Shown here one piece after another: positions 36,946-48,443 of a stretch of DNA of 64,000 bases; position 1 is the first letter of the stretch, and every line of letters begins with the position of its first letter. A program made the position numbers and the translations under genes. Source of the DNA: Lanius collurio (taxonomy: Eukaryota > Chordata > Aves > Passeriformes > Laniidae); assembly GCA_020086605.1 (NCBI GenBank), contig JACBWW010000018.1, positions 10,773,986 to 10,837,985 on the forward strand. The letters run 5' to 3'. Under the pieces are notes generated by a model. It had not been told where the DNA came from and ran no database searches. It saw nothing but the letters and a program-made list of their open reading frames with translations.

Positions 36946-39900
36946 TGCCTTAATTGGCCTTTAGTTTTGCTTCCTCATGGGCTGCTCTGCACATTGCTTG
37001 ATAGTTTTAGCTCACAGGCTGCTCACATGTACTGACATTATACTGATGAGTCTGAGGCAACAAAGCAAGCAGAAAGATGCCTGTCCATGTTTAGGCACTA
37101 TTCATCCTTGTGATGTGATTGTACTATAACTTTCTAGGCATTTATGGGGTTAAACAAGCATGAACTGAAACATATAAACCAGTTCTACTGGAAGCAAAGT
37201 GCATGAAGTGGAATGGTGAAAATAATCTCAGTCTGTTCCTCCAGTCCTGGACTGGAAACTGGATAAAGCTTCCTCCATCTTCCCGGGATGGTGACTCTCC
37301 GAGTTTATGATGGCCAGCAAGAAGGGGCTCACTAAGGGGACGGAATATGCAGCACTGCACCTCTAGCACAGCAGACCCAATACAAACAATCTGCTACTTC
37401 AAAAGCATTTTAATAAGAGCAGGCCAGGCTTCAGAGTCCCAGGAAAAATGGATAGCAACACACTGAACAAGTGTCAGTTGCCTCAAGCACTGGTGCCGCA
37501 GCAGGTCCTTTAGGAGGCTTATCCAAATTTCTAAAAGTTTGAATTTTAGCAGCAAGAGGGCCCTTGAGGTAGGTGAAATATCCTCCTGCCCTGAACCACA
37601 GCACAGATAAGGAAACAAATCAAAGTAATAATTTAGACAATGCTGAAACTCTTTTATTTGGGGAAGATTGTGTGTGTGGGCTCTGTGAATTGTCACATAC
37701 CACTTAAATTAATCATTACCTTATTATGCCTTCCTTTAGACTCCCCTTAGATTGCTAACCAAGAAAATATTGGGAAAAAATATCCAATTTTCTTTACTTG
37801 CCAGCTCTTATTTTTTCTGGGAAGAACTGAGGCCTGGCATTAATATGCCTTTGATGGAAGACAAAAGTATGGAGTAAATACTTCTGAGTGGATTTGGCAC
37901 AAGGGACAACTGTCATCAGAGGGAAAATAAGGAAACAATTTTTCCCCCCCCCACAAACCACTGTGGACATTTTCTTTGCTTCTGGCTTCTCTTTATATTG
38001 TAAATTTACCTGTTCTGCTTCTATGGAACACTGCCTCTTTAGCCAAGAGAAATTCCACTGAGCTTTTCATGTGTCTTTGTTTTTTAATATTTATTTTCTT
38101 AAGTCTGTTTTGATATTTATTTTTTTCTAGCTACACTAAGACTTTTCTTCACTGTAAATAATATGGGGAATGGTGAGATTTTCACTGCATAAATAGATTC
38201 CAGAGAGTTTATATTTTTGTGAGGTCTAATTGCTCTCATAAATGTGTCTAATTCTTTTTTCTCAGTAACTGTATTTGACTGTGCAGAACTGATCTGGGGA
38301 GTTTAAAAATTCTCAAGGCATTAATAATATGCAGTAGGATGTTTAAACAATGACATTTCAGTTAAAAAATACAGCCAATCAGTAATGTGACTAAGTATCG
38401 CTAGCTCCAGGCTCAGTAACCGAAATGGAGATAAGAGTTTCTGATGCAGTTTCTTCTCTATTAATCATCAGGATGTCAAGTCTTGCATTTTTAAAATTGA
38501 CTATTTAATTCAACTGTGATTATAAACTGGTTTTGACTGCTCAGAAACTGTTAATTATGGGTAGTGAGAGAACTGAGAGGGTGTCATGAGGAATAAAATG
38601 GCTTAATCTGATTTTGCAATAAGAATAAATGAACAAAACCTTGCAATTATGCAAGTGTAGAAACCAGATACCCTGTTTCCAGGGAAGACTGGAGGAATGA
38701 AGTAGAAAATTTCAATTGCTACAATTGAAAGCTTAATATGTACCAGCCATGCCTCTCACAATGAGGAGTTCGTTAAAAGGCGTGGAGAAAATTGTTTGTA
38801 ATGAAAATCCATAAAAATTATTACTTCGGAGTAATGATCAATTACATGTTAACTAAATAGGAAAGAGAAATACCTAAAGAGGCAAACAGAACTCTTTAGT
38901 TACAAGGAAAAAGCAATATGGATTTCTTTGTAGGACTAATAAAGCTGGATTTTGAGGTTAAAGCTGGGTAGCAAAATACTGAACGGACAGAGTATGGCAC
39001 ATAAATAAGGTGGTTTTTGTGGGATTGCTTTCAGAGAGAAAGAGATAAGAGCAAAAATGGCAATACTGGAGCTGTAAACAGAAAGTATCTATTAGATGAT
39101 GGGAGGCAGACAAAGCAATATGGCCCTTTAGCAGACCTCAATTTCAGACTGCTGGAGACAACTTACTCACTTGTTACATTTTTAAGTGGCAAAATTAGCA
39201 ATTACTGAACACTTAGTACTGCAATTGCAGCACAAAATGCTAACTTAAAGTAAGTGGGCAATGTTCTGTGTTGAAATAGGTGGTCAGTTTTTAAGTGCAA
39301 TACAGCTCCTTGTGTTCATTAACAGATAACTGAAATTTTTCTCTTAATATAAAAGATGTGACACTTCACAGAAAAATGCTTATAGTCACTAGTAAACTTT
39401 TAGCTGCAGATCAACCTCTTTGAAGAGGTTTTTTAGAAATAAAAATCCTACCATTTTGATTTTTTTTTAATAATAAGAGAAATAGAGACAGCTTGTTAGC
39501 TGCTAATACAGCTAGAGAACTTACTTTAATTTTTACAAATACAGGTACATGAAACGGTTGTTAAGTCAAAAGCTAGTAATATAAAAAATATAGGAGAGGA
39601 ACTTGTATATTTAATAGTATTTTGCTGGTAATGTCAACCTTAAAATGATAGTATGTGAATTAATTTAAAAGCGCTAATCTGAAAATAGCTCCTATATTAT
39701 CACTAAAAGACAAAATCTTTTCTTACATCTTTTCACAAACATGTAGAAAGCAATGTCAGAGAAGAGCAGCATGTGCAATGTGCTTCTAATGCAAACCTGT
39801 GAGTGGCCACAATCAAAACCTGAGAATTTGCTACTTTGAGAGACTAAAACTGACATTTGTCTCCAGCTGTCAGATCTTTTGGTGGTAAAAAAGGATATTT

Positions 39901-42900
39901 AGAAAAAGAAACCCCTGAAACCTCTACTTTCTGGGGAAACAAAGGAATAGGTAAAAATACAGCTTCATTTCAAAAGATCTGAAAGCAAACTGACCAGTTT
40001 TCAGCCCAACTTTGAAGTTTGCCAGAGCTTCCAGGATGCTTCTCTAAAGATGCACAACATCCTGAAATCTCAGAGTAAAGCAAAAGGAACTGGCCTTTCA
40101 TCAAAGGTGGTAAAATACGTGGAAAAGGGAACAATGAGGATTGGGTAAAAGAGAAATTATTTCTATCAGATAACATTTACTTTGGAGTCATATTTATGTC
40201 AGAATCTCCACAGCACGTATTGGGATGCAGACTGAATGTGTGAGTGGCAGGAAATGAGGCTCTGTGCCCTGACACAAATTGCTGCAGTAATAAGGCCGAC
40301 ACCCGGTGGCAACAATATCCCTGTTCAGGCTGTTTTCACTGGGGGTATGAAGTGGGACTAATCATTTTCTTGATACTAAAGGAAAGACTTAAGGCTTCCT
40401 CCACAAACCTGCACCAAAGCAGAACCAAAGCTCGTGCTTTGCTAATGAGGCTTTTATCTCGGGAGTTGTCTTAGGTTGATTTTGTGTTGAAGTGAAAGAA
40501 AGCAATGAAAGATGAAGCTGAGGGGATTTTTTAGGCCTTTATCTGAGAACTGTTCATTGATATTGCACCTGTCTGCTTCAAGTAAGACCTGGGCTTCAGT
40601 GTTGTACTTTTGTAACCCCAAATGAATTGCTAAATTCAATTTAGATTGGAACTCCCATGGGGACATATAACAGCTTTTATTCTGGACATGCTAAAAGTGC
40701 CTACCCTGTTTGTTCTGAACCTCTGCACTAGCAATACAATTCCACTGTCCACATTTTAGACAGCTGATCTTTGGTTTTAGCTTAATGCCTTGCTAGAAGA
40801 TGTACTTTTCTCTAAAAACATGCACTTTCTCTTTTCCCTTACTGCCTTAAAAGGCTGTACCTACAGCAGCCCCTAAATTAGCCAGACCTAAGCCCTGACT
40901 CCAGTAAGGGATTTGCAGCAGACCAGCTCAGTTGTCACCTGTCACTGCACAGCAGTGCAAGTGCCATCTTCTTACCTATGAAGAGTCTATTTTCCTAATT
41001 AGGCTTAGATTTCATCCTGTGCCCCTGGGAGTGACAGAACTACAGCTTACAAGGTTGTAGTCTCTTTACTTTTGACCTGGAAGCCAAGGTATCCCTTCTC
41101 CCTCCTTACTGGCTGGAGTTTTTCTACTCTGTATGACACAGCATGGCACATTACTAATGAATAAAGAAAAGAAAACCACACAGTTTAGAATTTAAAGCCC
41201 AGAATATTTTGTGTAGAATAATGTCAGCTCAGTGAGGTAAAGCCCATCAGGCACCAAACTGCCTTGGGCTCACAGTGCTCAGTACTGCAGATAAAAATGT
41301 TTTAGTAGATCTCTTCTGAGAGAGTCACAAGAAGTACTGGTCACAGCATTTTAAAAAAGCAATGGGGTAGATGACAGATTCTAGACAAATCACAGCAAAC
41401 AGATAGGAGAAGTGAACAGCACAAGGATAAATGCACTTTGTCAGCAGTATTAAAGAAAATTGAAGTTGGTGACATTTACTCTTGCTATGTCCTTAATACA
41501 AAGGTAGCACAAAATTGCCCCAGTGAGAGCTCAGATCTTTGGACTCATCTTGGGTACCTCATTCATAATATGCTGCTTATTTATTTTTGGACGAAAAGGA
41601 GGAAAAGCTTTCCTGCTAGGAAGACTCTCTCAGCCCTTGAATAAGAAAGAAGGTGTCACAAAGGCAGATGCATCACAAAATGTTCAGACAAGAATTGCTG
41701 AAGGTGAGGAAGCAGCAGTAATTTATTATCACAAGCTTTTCCCTTTATAATGATCAGAAATCAAAGGGCTCTGAAAACTAGTAAAAGAACAAAAATGATG
41801 CTCTCCAACAGTTTTTCCTTCAAGGTCTATTGTCTTTTTTGTCTTCATGATGCAGGTCTTTACTGTGTAAAAATCAGAGGTGCTTGGCTGCAATTTTGAT
41901 GCCTTTACTCTGAGTCCCTATGTGACTTTGAAGATTTATCAGTTGAACACATACATGCAAGCCAATTCCCATACATATGCTTAAGTGTACTTCGGCAGGT
42001 AAATTAATCTCTTTTTATTTGAATATCTACTCACTTCAAACAGCTGTAGATAGAGAAGGTCTAACTGAGGTTGCCATTAAATGCCCATGTTTATCATGGA
42101 ACCTTTCCCAGACTGAGAGATCATTTAAAATTTAGAAATTTTTTTTCATTATAAAACAAGATAACAAGCAATTAATAAATGCTAGATGTACTTTCCTCAT
42201 TTATTTCAACAAGTGTTTAATTTAAATTTTTTATGATTTTTTTACTTAGCCTACCAGTAAATACTATGTAATGAAGTTTACAAATGAAAACAACTCTATT
42301 AACACTGATCTTACTCTAGTATTCTGTTATTACAACTTGCTCAGCAGTCAGGAATGATATACTTCAGGGCAAATGAGAAAATGCACAAATTAGATTTTAC
42401 TGTATAAGAATCAATTTATCATGCATATGTCACAGCTGGATGATATAGCTATAAGATTAATAGCCATAACATTAATTTATAATTTCCAGTTCCCAGTATA
42501 ACAATAATTGTGTAGTCATCTCAGATTTTTATTTTGATTTGCTGGTTTGTTCACACCCATTTTTCAACCAGAGTCAGGCCCATATATTGTGTGTTATATA
42601 TCATGGGACATCTTGAGGCAGAGGAATGAAATATTCTCTAAAATATTGACCTGTGCTACTCTCAATTTAAATTCTATTTTAAAAATCTGCGAGCTAAACA
42701 AGTGAGCCCTACCACCTACTTTACCCACTAAAAAGCCAGTATAGCCCATTATTTCTAAATTATGAAATACTTCAATATTACACTTCAAAAAGCTCAGAAT
42801 GATTGAAGGACTGCTGTGGAAAGCATTTTAAGTCTAAAATTATTTTGACATTATATTACTTAATAGCTACAGGGAAGTACTGATATCTAGTGTTAATCCT

Positions 42901-44447
42901 TTGAAGTTCATTTAGAAAGAATGAACAGAGAAAACACAATAGCCAAGGAAAATGAAGATGAATATAGGCATAAATGTCTAATGGAACAAGTTAATTTTTG
43001 AAGCATGTCAGCTGAATTCAGAGAGTTCAGATGAGGAGTGTGGTCCATTGAATGCAGTGGTGCAGCTGTGCCATTGCTGGAGTGAGGCTCTCGGGACTCT
43101 CACGTTACTTTCAAGAACAGTGGATTGTAAAACCAGAACATCCAAGCATTGGGACAGACAAAGGGCAAAGCAAGAAAGCCAGAGAAGGCTGGAAATGGTG
43201 GAGAGTGGATTAAGAGTTGACTGTGTCCTGAAGGATGACTGACTTTTTCCTGGGCTCCTCCTGCCTTTTGCAACAGGGGCTTCGTGTGTAACCCACCTGT
43301 GTGGGGACTGCACACAACTGCATTTTGCACAGGTTTCCTTAGCACAGGTACGAGAAATCAGAGCTGAACCAAAGTTAGCTGAAAATTTCTTAACAAATGG
43401 AGTATTTCTCTTGCTGAACTGGGAGTTTAAAATAATATTTTGAAAGGAGGGGGGTTGAAACTGTTTCAGAGGAAATTAAGACAAGACAAAAGCAACATCA
43501 AAACTGGTTAAGGCAGACAACTAAAGGGTAATGTCAACACAGTACTAATAAAGTAAATGCATTTATAAAATACAGCTTTGAACTTCTGAAAACACAAGAA
43601 AGGCTCGATGATTTTTCCATAATAACAGCTTCTGACAAAAGCCTTTTACAGAAATTAGGTGACAAAGATTTAACTGGTAAAAGTTTGAAGACTAAACTTT
43701 GCCTTCTCATAACAGTGTAATGAAACAATTTCCACCTGAAACTCAGAACCCATGAATAAATACCCATGAAAAAATGCTAGTGGCAGACCTAAAAGGGCTT
43801 GGTACTTTTTATTGGGATATATGTGTTGATGAAGTAATTGTCTTTCCTCTATAATTTCCTTTTTTTGATAAGAATTAGTTAAATTTCCCAACAATCTTCT
43901 ATTTTTTTCCCTTAAATTGAAACTTTACTTTGGTTCCAATCTCTTCCTCAGTCTCTGCCTCTGTCCATTTAAAATTCCTTACCATGGCTACTACCACCAT
44001 CTGTGGTCTTCAATAATTAAGTCTTTTATTTTATATATTACAGCAGAAAAGAGCAATGAAACACTCTTCAGGGTAACTACCAGGAGAGACTCTGCTGTCC
44101 ATCATTGCATTTGCAGTATGCAAAAAAGACATATGCCAATTATTTTTTTGTCTGGACATACAGTCGGTTCCTACGCCTGAGAAATGGAAATTACCTTTGG
44201 TGCAGCACCTGAGGCTCTGAAAGACATTAGTGTTTCCTTTACAAATCTACTTTTTCTGTGTAGTGTATAATCAGTTGTTCAGTTGCTGAAACATAGCATC
44301 CTTGTGCTCTGTGAGGAATGCATTTTAAAACAGTCCTTACTTGGAAGTCACTGGATTAGGAAATCAGTACCTGCAGTAGGAGGTGGCTGATCAGCAATCA
44401 TCCTTCTTTGCTTCCTTTTGTCTATAGTATTCATGCCACATTTTTAA

Positions 44448-44452
44448 GAGCT
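44448..44452. repeat. Target-site duplication GAGCT, left copy
   Basis: The five bases directly before the TG terminus of the LTR are repeated exactly after its CA terminus. Confidence 0.8.
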
Positions 44453-44795
44453 TGTTGAGTCTAACCCCTGGCAGCAGCTCAGACTCCCACAGCTGCTCAC
44501 TCCCTCCCCCCGTGGGGTGGGGGAGAGAATGACAAGGTTGTGAGTGAGAGACCTTCTGCCTCCAGCTTCTCTTGCTCTGGAATGGGTCAGCTGGGATCAG
44601 CTGTCCTGGCTGCGTCCCCTCACAGCTTCTTGTGCACCCTCAGCCCCTTTGCTGGTGGAGTGGGGTGAGGAGCAGAAAATCCCTTGGCTCTGGGTAAGTC
44701 CTTCTCAGTGATACCTGAAATATTCCTGAAGTAACAATGCTGGTTCCAGCAACACATTAGCTACTGTGAAGAAAATTAACACCCAAACCAGTACA
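44453..44795 (-). mobile_element. Solo ERVL-like LTR, internally deleted, with 5-bp target duplication
   Basis: The 343-bp element has TG and CA termini and is flanked by an exact GAGCT duplication (44448-44452 and 44796-44800). A 5-bp duplication suits ERVL-class integration. On the minus strand it starts TGTACTGGTTTGGGTGTTAA and ends GGGGTTAGACTCAACA, resembling the ends of the common avian ERVL LTR as I remember it. Compared with the copy at 62724-63269, about 150-200 bp of the middle is missing, so its promoter and poly(A) region are probably gone. No internal retroviral genes adjoin it, so it is a solo LTR left by recombination. It has the same orientation as SLC9A9. Confidence 0.85.
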
Positions 44796-44800
44796 GAGCT
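44796..44800. repeat. Target-site duplication GAGCT, right copy
   Basis: This is an exact copy of 44448-44452, immediately after the CA terminus of the LTR. Confidence 0.8.
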
Positions 44801-45938
44801 GTTAAGAGACAAAATGGACTTTTCATTCAACCTGGTATCTGATTCTATTGATGTAATGAAATACTATCCTTTTGTTCAGTTCATGTGCCACTGCTTTTAT
44901 TCATTGGCCTGAAGAATTTGGCAGTAAACAGGATGGAAAGTTGTATAATTAGTAAGACAAAGATGCCAGAAGATGCAGATGTTAATACCAATTCAGAAAT
45001 ATTTTGATTGTGTGGCTGATAATAAAAAAGTAACATGCTGGCTCCAGAGAACTCAGTAAAAATATAACTGTTCCCTTCACAAGGCTTTGAACAATTTTGC
45101 AAACAAACCAGCATGGGCTGCATTACCACACCATTAAGCATTTTTCTTCTCCTGATTTTCCCTGACATGAATTAGAGCACTAGATTTCAGGGGTGACAAT
45201 GTCCAGAGCATTAAAGCAATGAAGGTCATACAAACTTTGTTCTTTTGAATCACACTATACAACAGGTTGCTGTAGAGGTAAACTATATCCATTTACAATT
45301 TTTGCCTAAACTTGTGTGTACACTTTAATGGACACCCTGGGTACATAATTGACTGTGATTGTACAATTTCTTTCCTGGCATTAATGAAAAAACAATTGGA
45401 TCACACATATTTCTCCCTGTCTCTGGGACATGGCTGTGCCAAAGATGTATGTGTTGGTGCTTTGAACAAGATGACTTTTTTTTCCCTAAATGCAGAGGTA
45501 GATGCCACTCACTGCCCCCTGTTCTCTCTTTATTATTGATAATTGTGAAAAATGAGAAGGGCCCAGGACATGCAGTGTGTGCAGAGGAGCACACAGTTTC
45601 TGGTAATCATATGGCACTGCCTATTTCTCTCCTTGTACTTACTGTTATCTTTGGTCCCATAGCTGGCCAGAAAATAGGGGGATTAACAGAGGAACTAATA
45701 GGGATGGGATAATGCAGGGAAGAAAGAGTGAGGACTTGAGCCTGATCTATTATGTCTTTGTCTGGAAGACAATTCAATGTCACTACAGATTTGTTCTTAA
45801 AGATGAAACAATCTTCAATATAGCAACAGGCTTTTAGAAGCTTTATATATGATGTCATGCCTAAAATAAACCAGGCCTTTTACCCACACTAAAGGCATAT
45901 TAGAAAACTGCTTTTATTCAGTTAAATGCAACACTTAC

Positions 45939-46044
45939 CTGTAAGCCCAGCAGCTTCTGCTGATAAGAAGGCAGTCCAGGATAGGAGGAAAAACAGACCT
46001 GTCTCCAACATAGGAAACTCACACAGCTTTGTAAATTTTGTCAA
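45939..46044 (-). CDS. SLC9A9: SLC9A9 exon, human residues ~299-333 plus split Gly
   Basis: The exon holds 35 codons plus the first base of a glycine codon. It runs from [16 protein letters not shown] through [18 protein letters not shown]. The first part is a short cytosolic loop rich in Lys. The second is a membrane helix with the conserved exchanger pattern of small residues around AEAAGLTG, which continues in the next exon. The donor is a textbook U2 site, CAG then GTAAGT, at 45938-45933. The acceptor is unusual: the exon is preceded by AC (46045-46046) rather than AG, as expected for the AT-AC intron upstream. Using the nearby AG instead would add one His codon in frame. The change of human SWSAFL to SWTAFL is conservative. 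Confidence 0.92.
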
Positions 46045-46057
46045 GTGCTAAAAGATT

Positions 46058-46068
46058 ACTAAGGAAAA
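46058..46068 (-). promoter_or_regulatory. U12 branch site candidate (TTTTCCTTAGT)
   Basis: Ten of eleven bases match the TTTTCCTTRAY consensus. The mismatch is G for A beside the likely branch A. It lies 13 bases from the AC acceptor end. Confidence 0.8.
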
Positions 46069-46870
46069 ATAAAAACCCAGCTGTTCTGTAAGATGAAATT
46101 ACTCCCAGTCTGATAAAGGATGAAAGAAAGCTTCCCCACCATACTCATCTATACATGCTGACTTTGGGAAAAACTGCACAGCTTCTAACTTATCTCAAGG
46201 AGGAAAATCCAGAAAAGATTTTAAAGTCAGCTATTTTAAGTACTTTTGTGGAGGTTGAATTAATACTTAGTTGGTTACATTTGATACTCTTTTTCCCAGA
46301 AAAAAAGGAAAAGGAAGTAATTTTATCCAGTGTTATAAACAAACTAGCTTTTGTTTATATCTGTGTGAATGCAAGAAAGATCAAAATCACTGATCTTTCT
46401 ACAGCAGCATTTTATGTGAGCTGTAAAACACAAGAAAAAATGCAGGGCAACAGACAGACCTTTCATTTCCTACTTAGTTAAACTGATGGACTTTTCAGTC
46501 ACACTGACACGGTGTAGTGTTTCCCTTGTATTTTTGTATAATTGCTGCTAGCCTGGAGTTCATAAATAAGTTGCTGTACTTAATAAATTCATGATTAGCC
46601 TCAAAATACTTCAAAACACGTTCCTTAAAATACAATTATTTACAAATAGGATGATAAAGGCCAGAGCCCTGCCTAAAGTTAAATGTAAAAAAAGAAATTT
46701 GTAGATTCTGACAAATTACCTTTCCTGTCAATTTATGATTTGTCTGTTTGTTTGCCAGCACTTGAGCCTAGAGTGAAAAGCATCAGGCTTTTCATCACTA
46801 AAAATGGTCAGTCTCAGATATTGCATATTATTTCCAACATATATAGATTTGCTCCCTGAAAACAAACCAT

Positions 46871-46879
46871 AAAGGATAT
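46871..46879 (-). promoter_or_regulatory. U12-type AT donor (ATATCCTTT)
   Basis: Nine of nine bases match the RTATCCTTT minor-class donor consensus. It lies directly after the codon TTA that ends the exon. Confidence 0.92.
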
Positions 46880-47018
46880 TAAAGCTGTGATAACAGCATA
46901 AGAGGATCCCATGGCGAATGATCCAGCAAAGATCCCCAGAAAATTTCCCACTGACTGGAAGAAAGCAGCAGCATCAAAAGCATTAGGATTCTCCTTAGGA
47001 CTGTAAATGGATATAGAG
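46880..47018 (-). CDS. SLC9A9: SLC9A9 exon (first in window), human residues ~253-298
   Basis: The exon gives one base of a split codon followed by 46 codons, beginning [14 protein letters not shown] and ending [11 protein letters not shown]. It covers a luminal/loop segment with the NHE9-specific [12 protein letters not shown] stretch. A hydrophobic Gly/Ala/Phe-rich membrane helix ([16 protein letters not shown]) follows. The acceptor is strong: a long pyrimidine tract on the minus strand (47021-47058) ends in ACAG just before 47018. The donor is not GT. The codons GCT TTA are followed directly by ATATCCTTT, the consensus 5' splice site of AT-AC U12-type introns. Ending here and resuming at TTG (46044) restores the family sequence ITALLTKFTK exactly. 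The upstream exon, which carries the ion-binding ND motif of the family, was not found up to base 64000. Confidence 0.93.
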
Positions 47019-47880
47019 CTGTAAAGAAAACAGAGGTGGGGGAGAGGGGGAGAAAAAGGAATTACAAATTCAATCACATTGTAACAATTTTGGAATCAAT
47101 AATTGAAAATGAACAGTTTTAGGCACTCAAAATGCAAAACAAGTCTTCTCTGGGCTAATAGCAGTTGAGAAAAAAACAGATGGAGTCTGGGGAGAGCCAA
47201 TTTATTTTCAAGGTATCACACTGGAAATAGTCTACTGCCAGTCAGTAACACTTTTATATTAGAAGTGCCATAAACAATATTGTTTCCAGGCCAACAAAAC
47301 ATTAAAAGGTGGTAGGTGGATGAGAAAACGGCAGGGAAGATAGATAACATTGAATTATTTATTGGCCATATGTCCTCAGAGCAGTTACATATTTGCAAAT
47401 ATCTTTGATAAAAAGTGCATCTCTGTGGCTGGGGTTCAAATGAGTGACACAAATCACAGCAGGTACCACACGTGCAGCAGCAATTTTATTACAAACCACC
47501 AAGTATTTCCTTTCCTGGTGTAACCCTTCCAAACCAGAGCTGGAGCAAGAGCTCAGCAATAGGAAACCTTGTGGACAGAATGGATGTTGTCCCTCAGAAA
47601 GAAACTGCTGCAGTTGTCCAAGGTCATCTCCTGTATCCCACCCCAGACTGCAGCCACCACAAATATTGTGGAATGGGAAAGGATGCCACCAAAGCCAAGG
47701 GGCTGTGCACGAAATAATTCTTTGAGCATCTCAGCTGTTATTTGCCACAAGTCAGTTACTACCCAGAACACCAGTAACTCCATGTATATATGTATTTTTT
47801 CTTGTCGAGGTGTTATATTTAGCAGATAAAAAATAGCCTCACAAGCTAATTAAGCAACTTTTTAGATCTTTATGTTCTCT

Positions 47881-47904
47881 TGCTTTGAGTACTGCTTTGA
47901 GTAC
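47881..47904. repeat. Two-copy 12-bp tandem repeat
   Basis: TGCTTTGAGTAC occurs twice in direct succession with no mismatch. Probably replication slippage. Confidence 0.9.
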
Positions 47905-48413
47905 TTTCATGATCCTTGTCAAAGAAAATGTGCTGAGCTTGGCACGGGATTCCAGAATGCACCTTGGATTGCTGGTAAACAATTGGTATTTTAAGAATTA
48001 AAAATTTAGAATTTTTAAAAAGCTGTGAATATTTTAAGCTTTTGGACTTTAAGAATGTGATCCTTGCAGCCTGATGTTTTTCATTTGGAGATGAGGCTTA
48101 GAGTCGAAGTTCTGTATAAAGGAATTTCTAAACAGTTGCACTGAAATAACATGAAGACGTGAAGACAGTTCTTATGCTTTCAGTCTGCAAACATGGCACA
48201 AGGATTCTCAAGGCATATGGTGGAACACCACAAATATGAGGGGTGAATGCTCATGTACTACATGAGGACTAAAATCTGTCATCTCCAGTTATGCTGATTA
48301 GCACCACCACAAAATTAGTGTGATGATTGGTAGTGGAAAGTGCAATTGATACAAGGACACAAAATATTGGTAGCAGATCAGCAACATGTTGCTATCTAAA
48401 TTTTCAGTCCTTT

Positions 48414-48443
48414 TTCAATGGTGAATTGAAATTCACCATTGAA
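48414..48443. repeat. 30-bp palindrome (14-bp arms, 2-base centre)
   Basis: The arm TTCAATGGTGAATT (48414-48427) is exactly complementary to AATTCACCATTGAA (48430-48443), separated by GA. It could form a hairpin or cruciform. A partial third copy of the word (GAATTTGGTGAATTTG) follows. No terminal repeat of a known transposon was recognised. Confidence 0.9.

Larger units (their letters stand above)
35819..45938 (-). other. SLC9A9: SLC9A9 intron, 10120 bp, U2-type
   Basis: The donor is GTAAGT at 45938 and the acceptor TTTTCAG at 35819, phase 1. It contains a GC/CpG-enriched patch near 36.7-36.9 kb, a run of nine C at 37944-37952, and a solo ERVL-like LTR at 44453-44795. Open frames such as 45359-45712 have no domain or splice support. 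Confidence 0.88.
46045..46879 (-). other. SLC9A9: SLC9A9 intron, 835 bp, U12-type AT-AC
   Basis: On the minus strand the intron begins ATATCCTTT (46879-46871) and ends AGCAC, giving the rare AT-AC terminal dinucleotides. A branch-like TTTTCCTTAGT lies at 46058-46068, 13 bases before the exon, ideal spacing for the minor spliceosome. Joining GCT TTA to TTG ACA AAA rebuilds the family sequence TALLTKF with no extra residues. A GT-AG reading of the same region is possible (GT at 46867-46866, AG at 46049-46048) but inserts five residues not found in the family. Minor-class splicing by U11/U12 and U4atac/U6atac is inferred from sequence only. Confidence 0.9.
9048..47018 (-). other. SLC9A9: SLC9A9 (NHE9) gene, internal part: six exons, five complete introns
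   Basis: This is the span of the recognisable exons of the endosomal/organellar Na+(K+)/H+ exchanger NHE9, a multi-pass membrane protein that alkalinises recycling endosomes. Exon lengths in transcription order are 139, 106, 89, 114, 112 and 154 bp, total 714 bp. The phases at all five junctions are compatible, so the joined reading frame is open throughout. Ungapped comparison with the human protein, recalled from memory, places it at about residues 253-489 of 645. Paralogues NHE6 and NHE7 are less likely. The stretch [18 protein letters not shown], the phrase [15 protein letters not shown] and [10 protein letters not shown] fit NHE9, whereas NHE6 has different residues at those places. Start codon, promoter, stop codon and poly(A) site are all outside the window. 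Confidence 0.93.

Noticed and set aside
45359..45712. 117-codon open frame on the plus strand in the SLC9A9 intron
   Set aside because: No domain, no splice or promoter context. It overlaps an equally long frame on the other strand, as expected by chance.
47444..47829. Cluster of overlapping open frames on both strands, considered as the missing upstream SLC9A9 exon
   Set aside because: None of the frames contains the expected exchanger sequence, and flanking splice signals are lacking.
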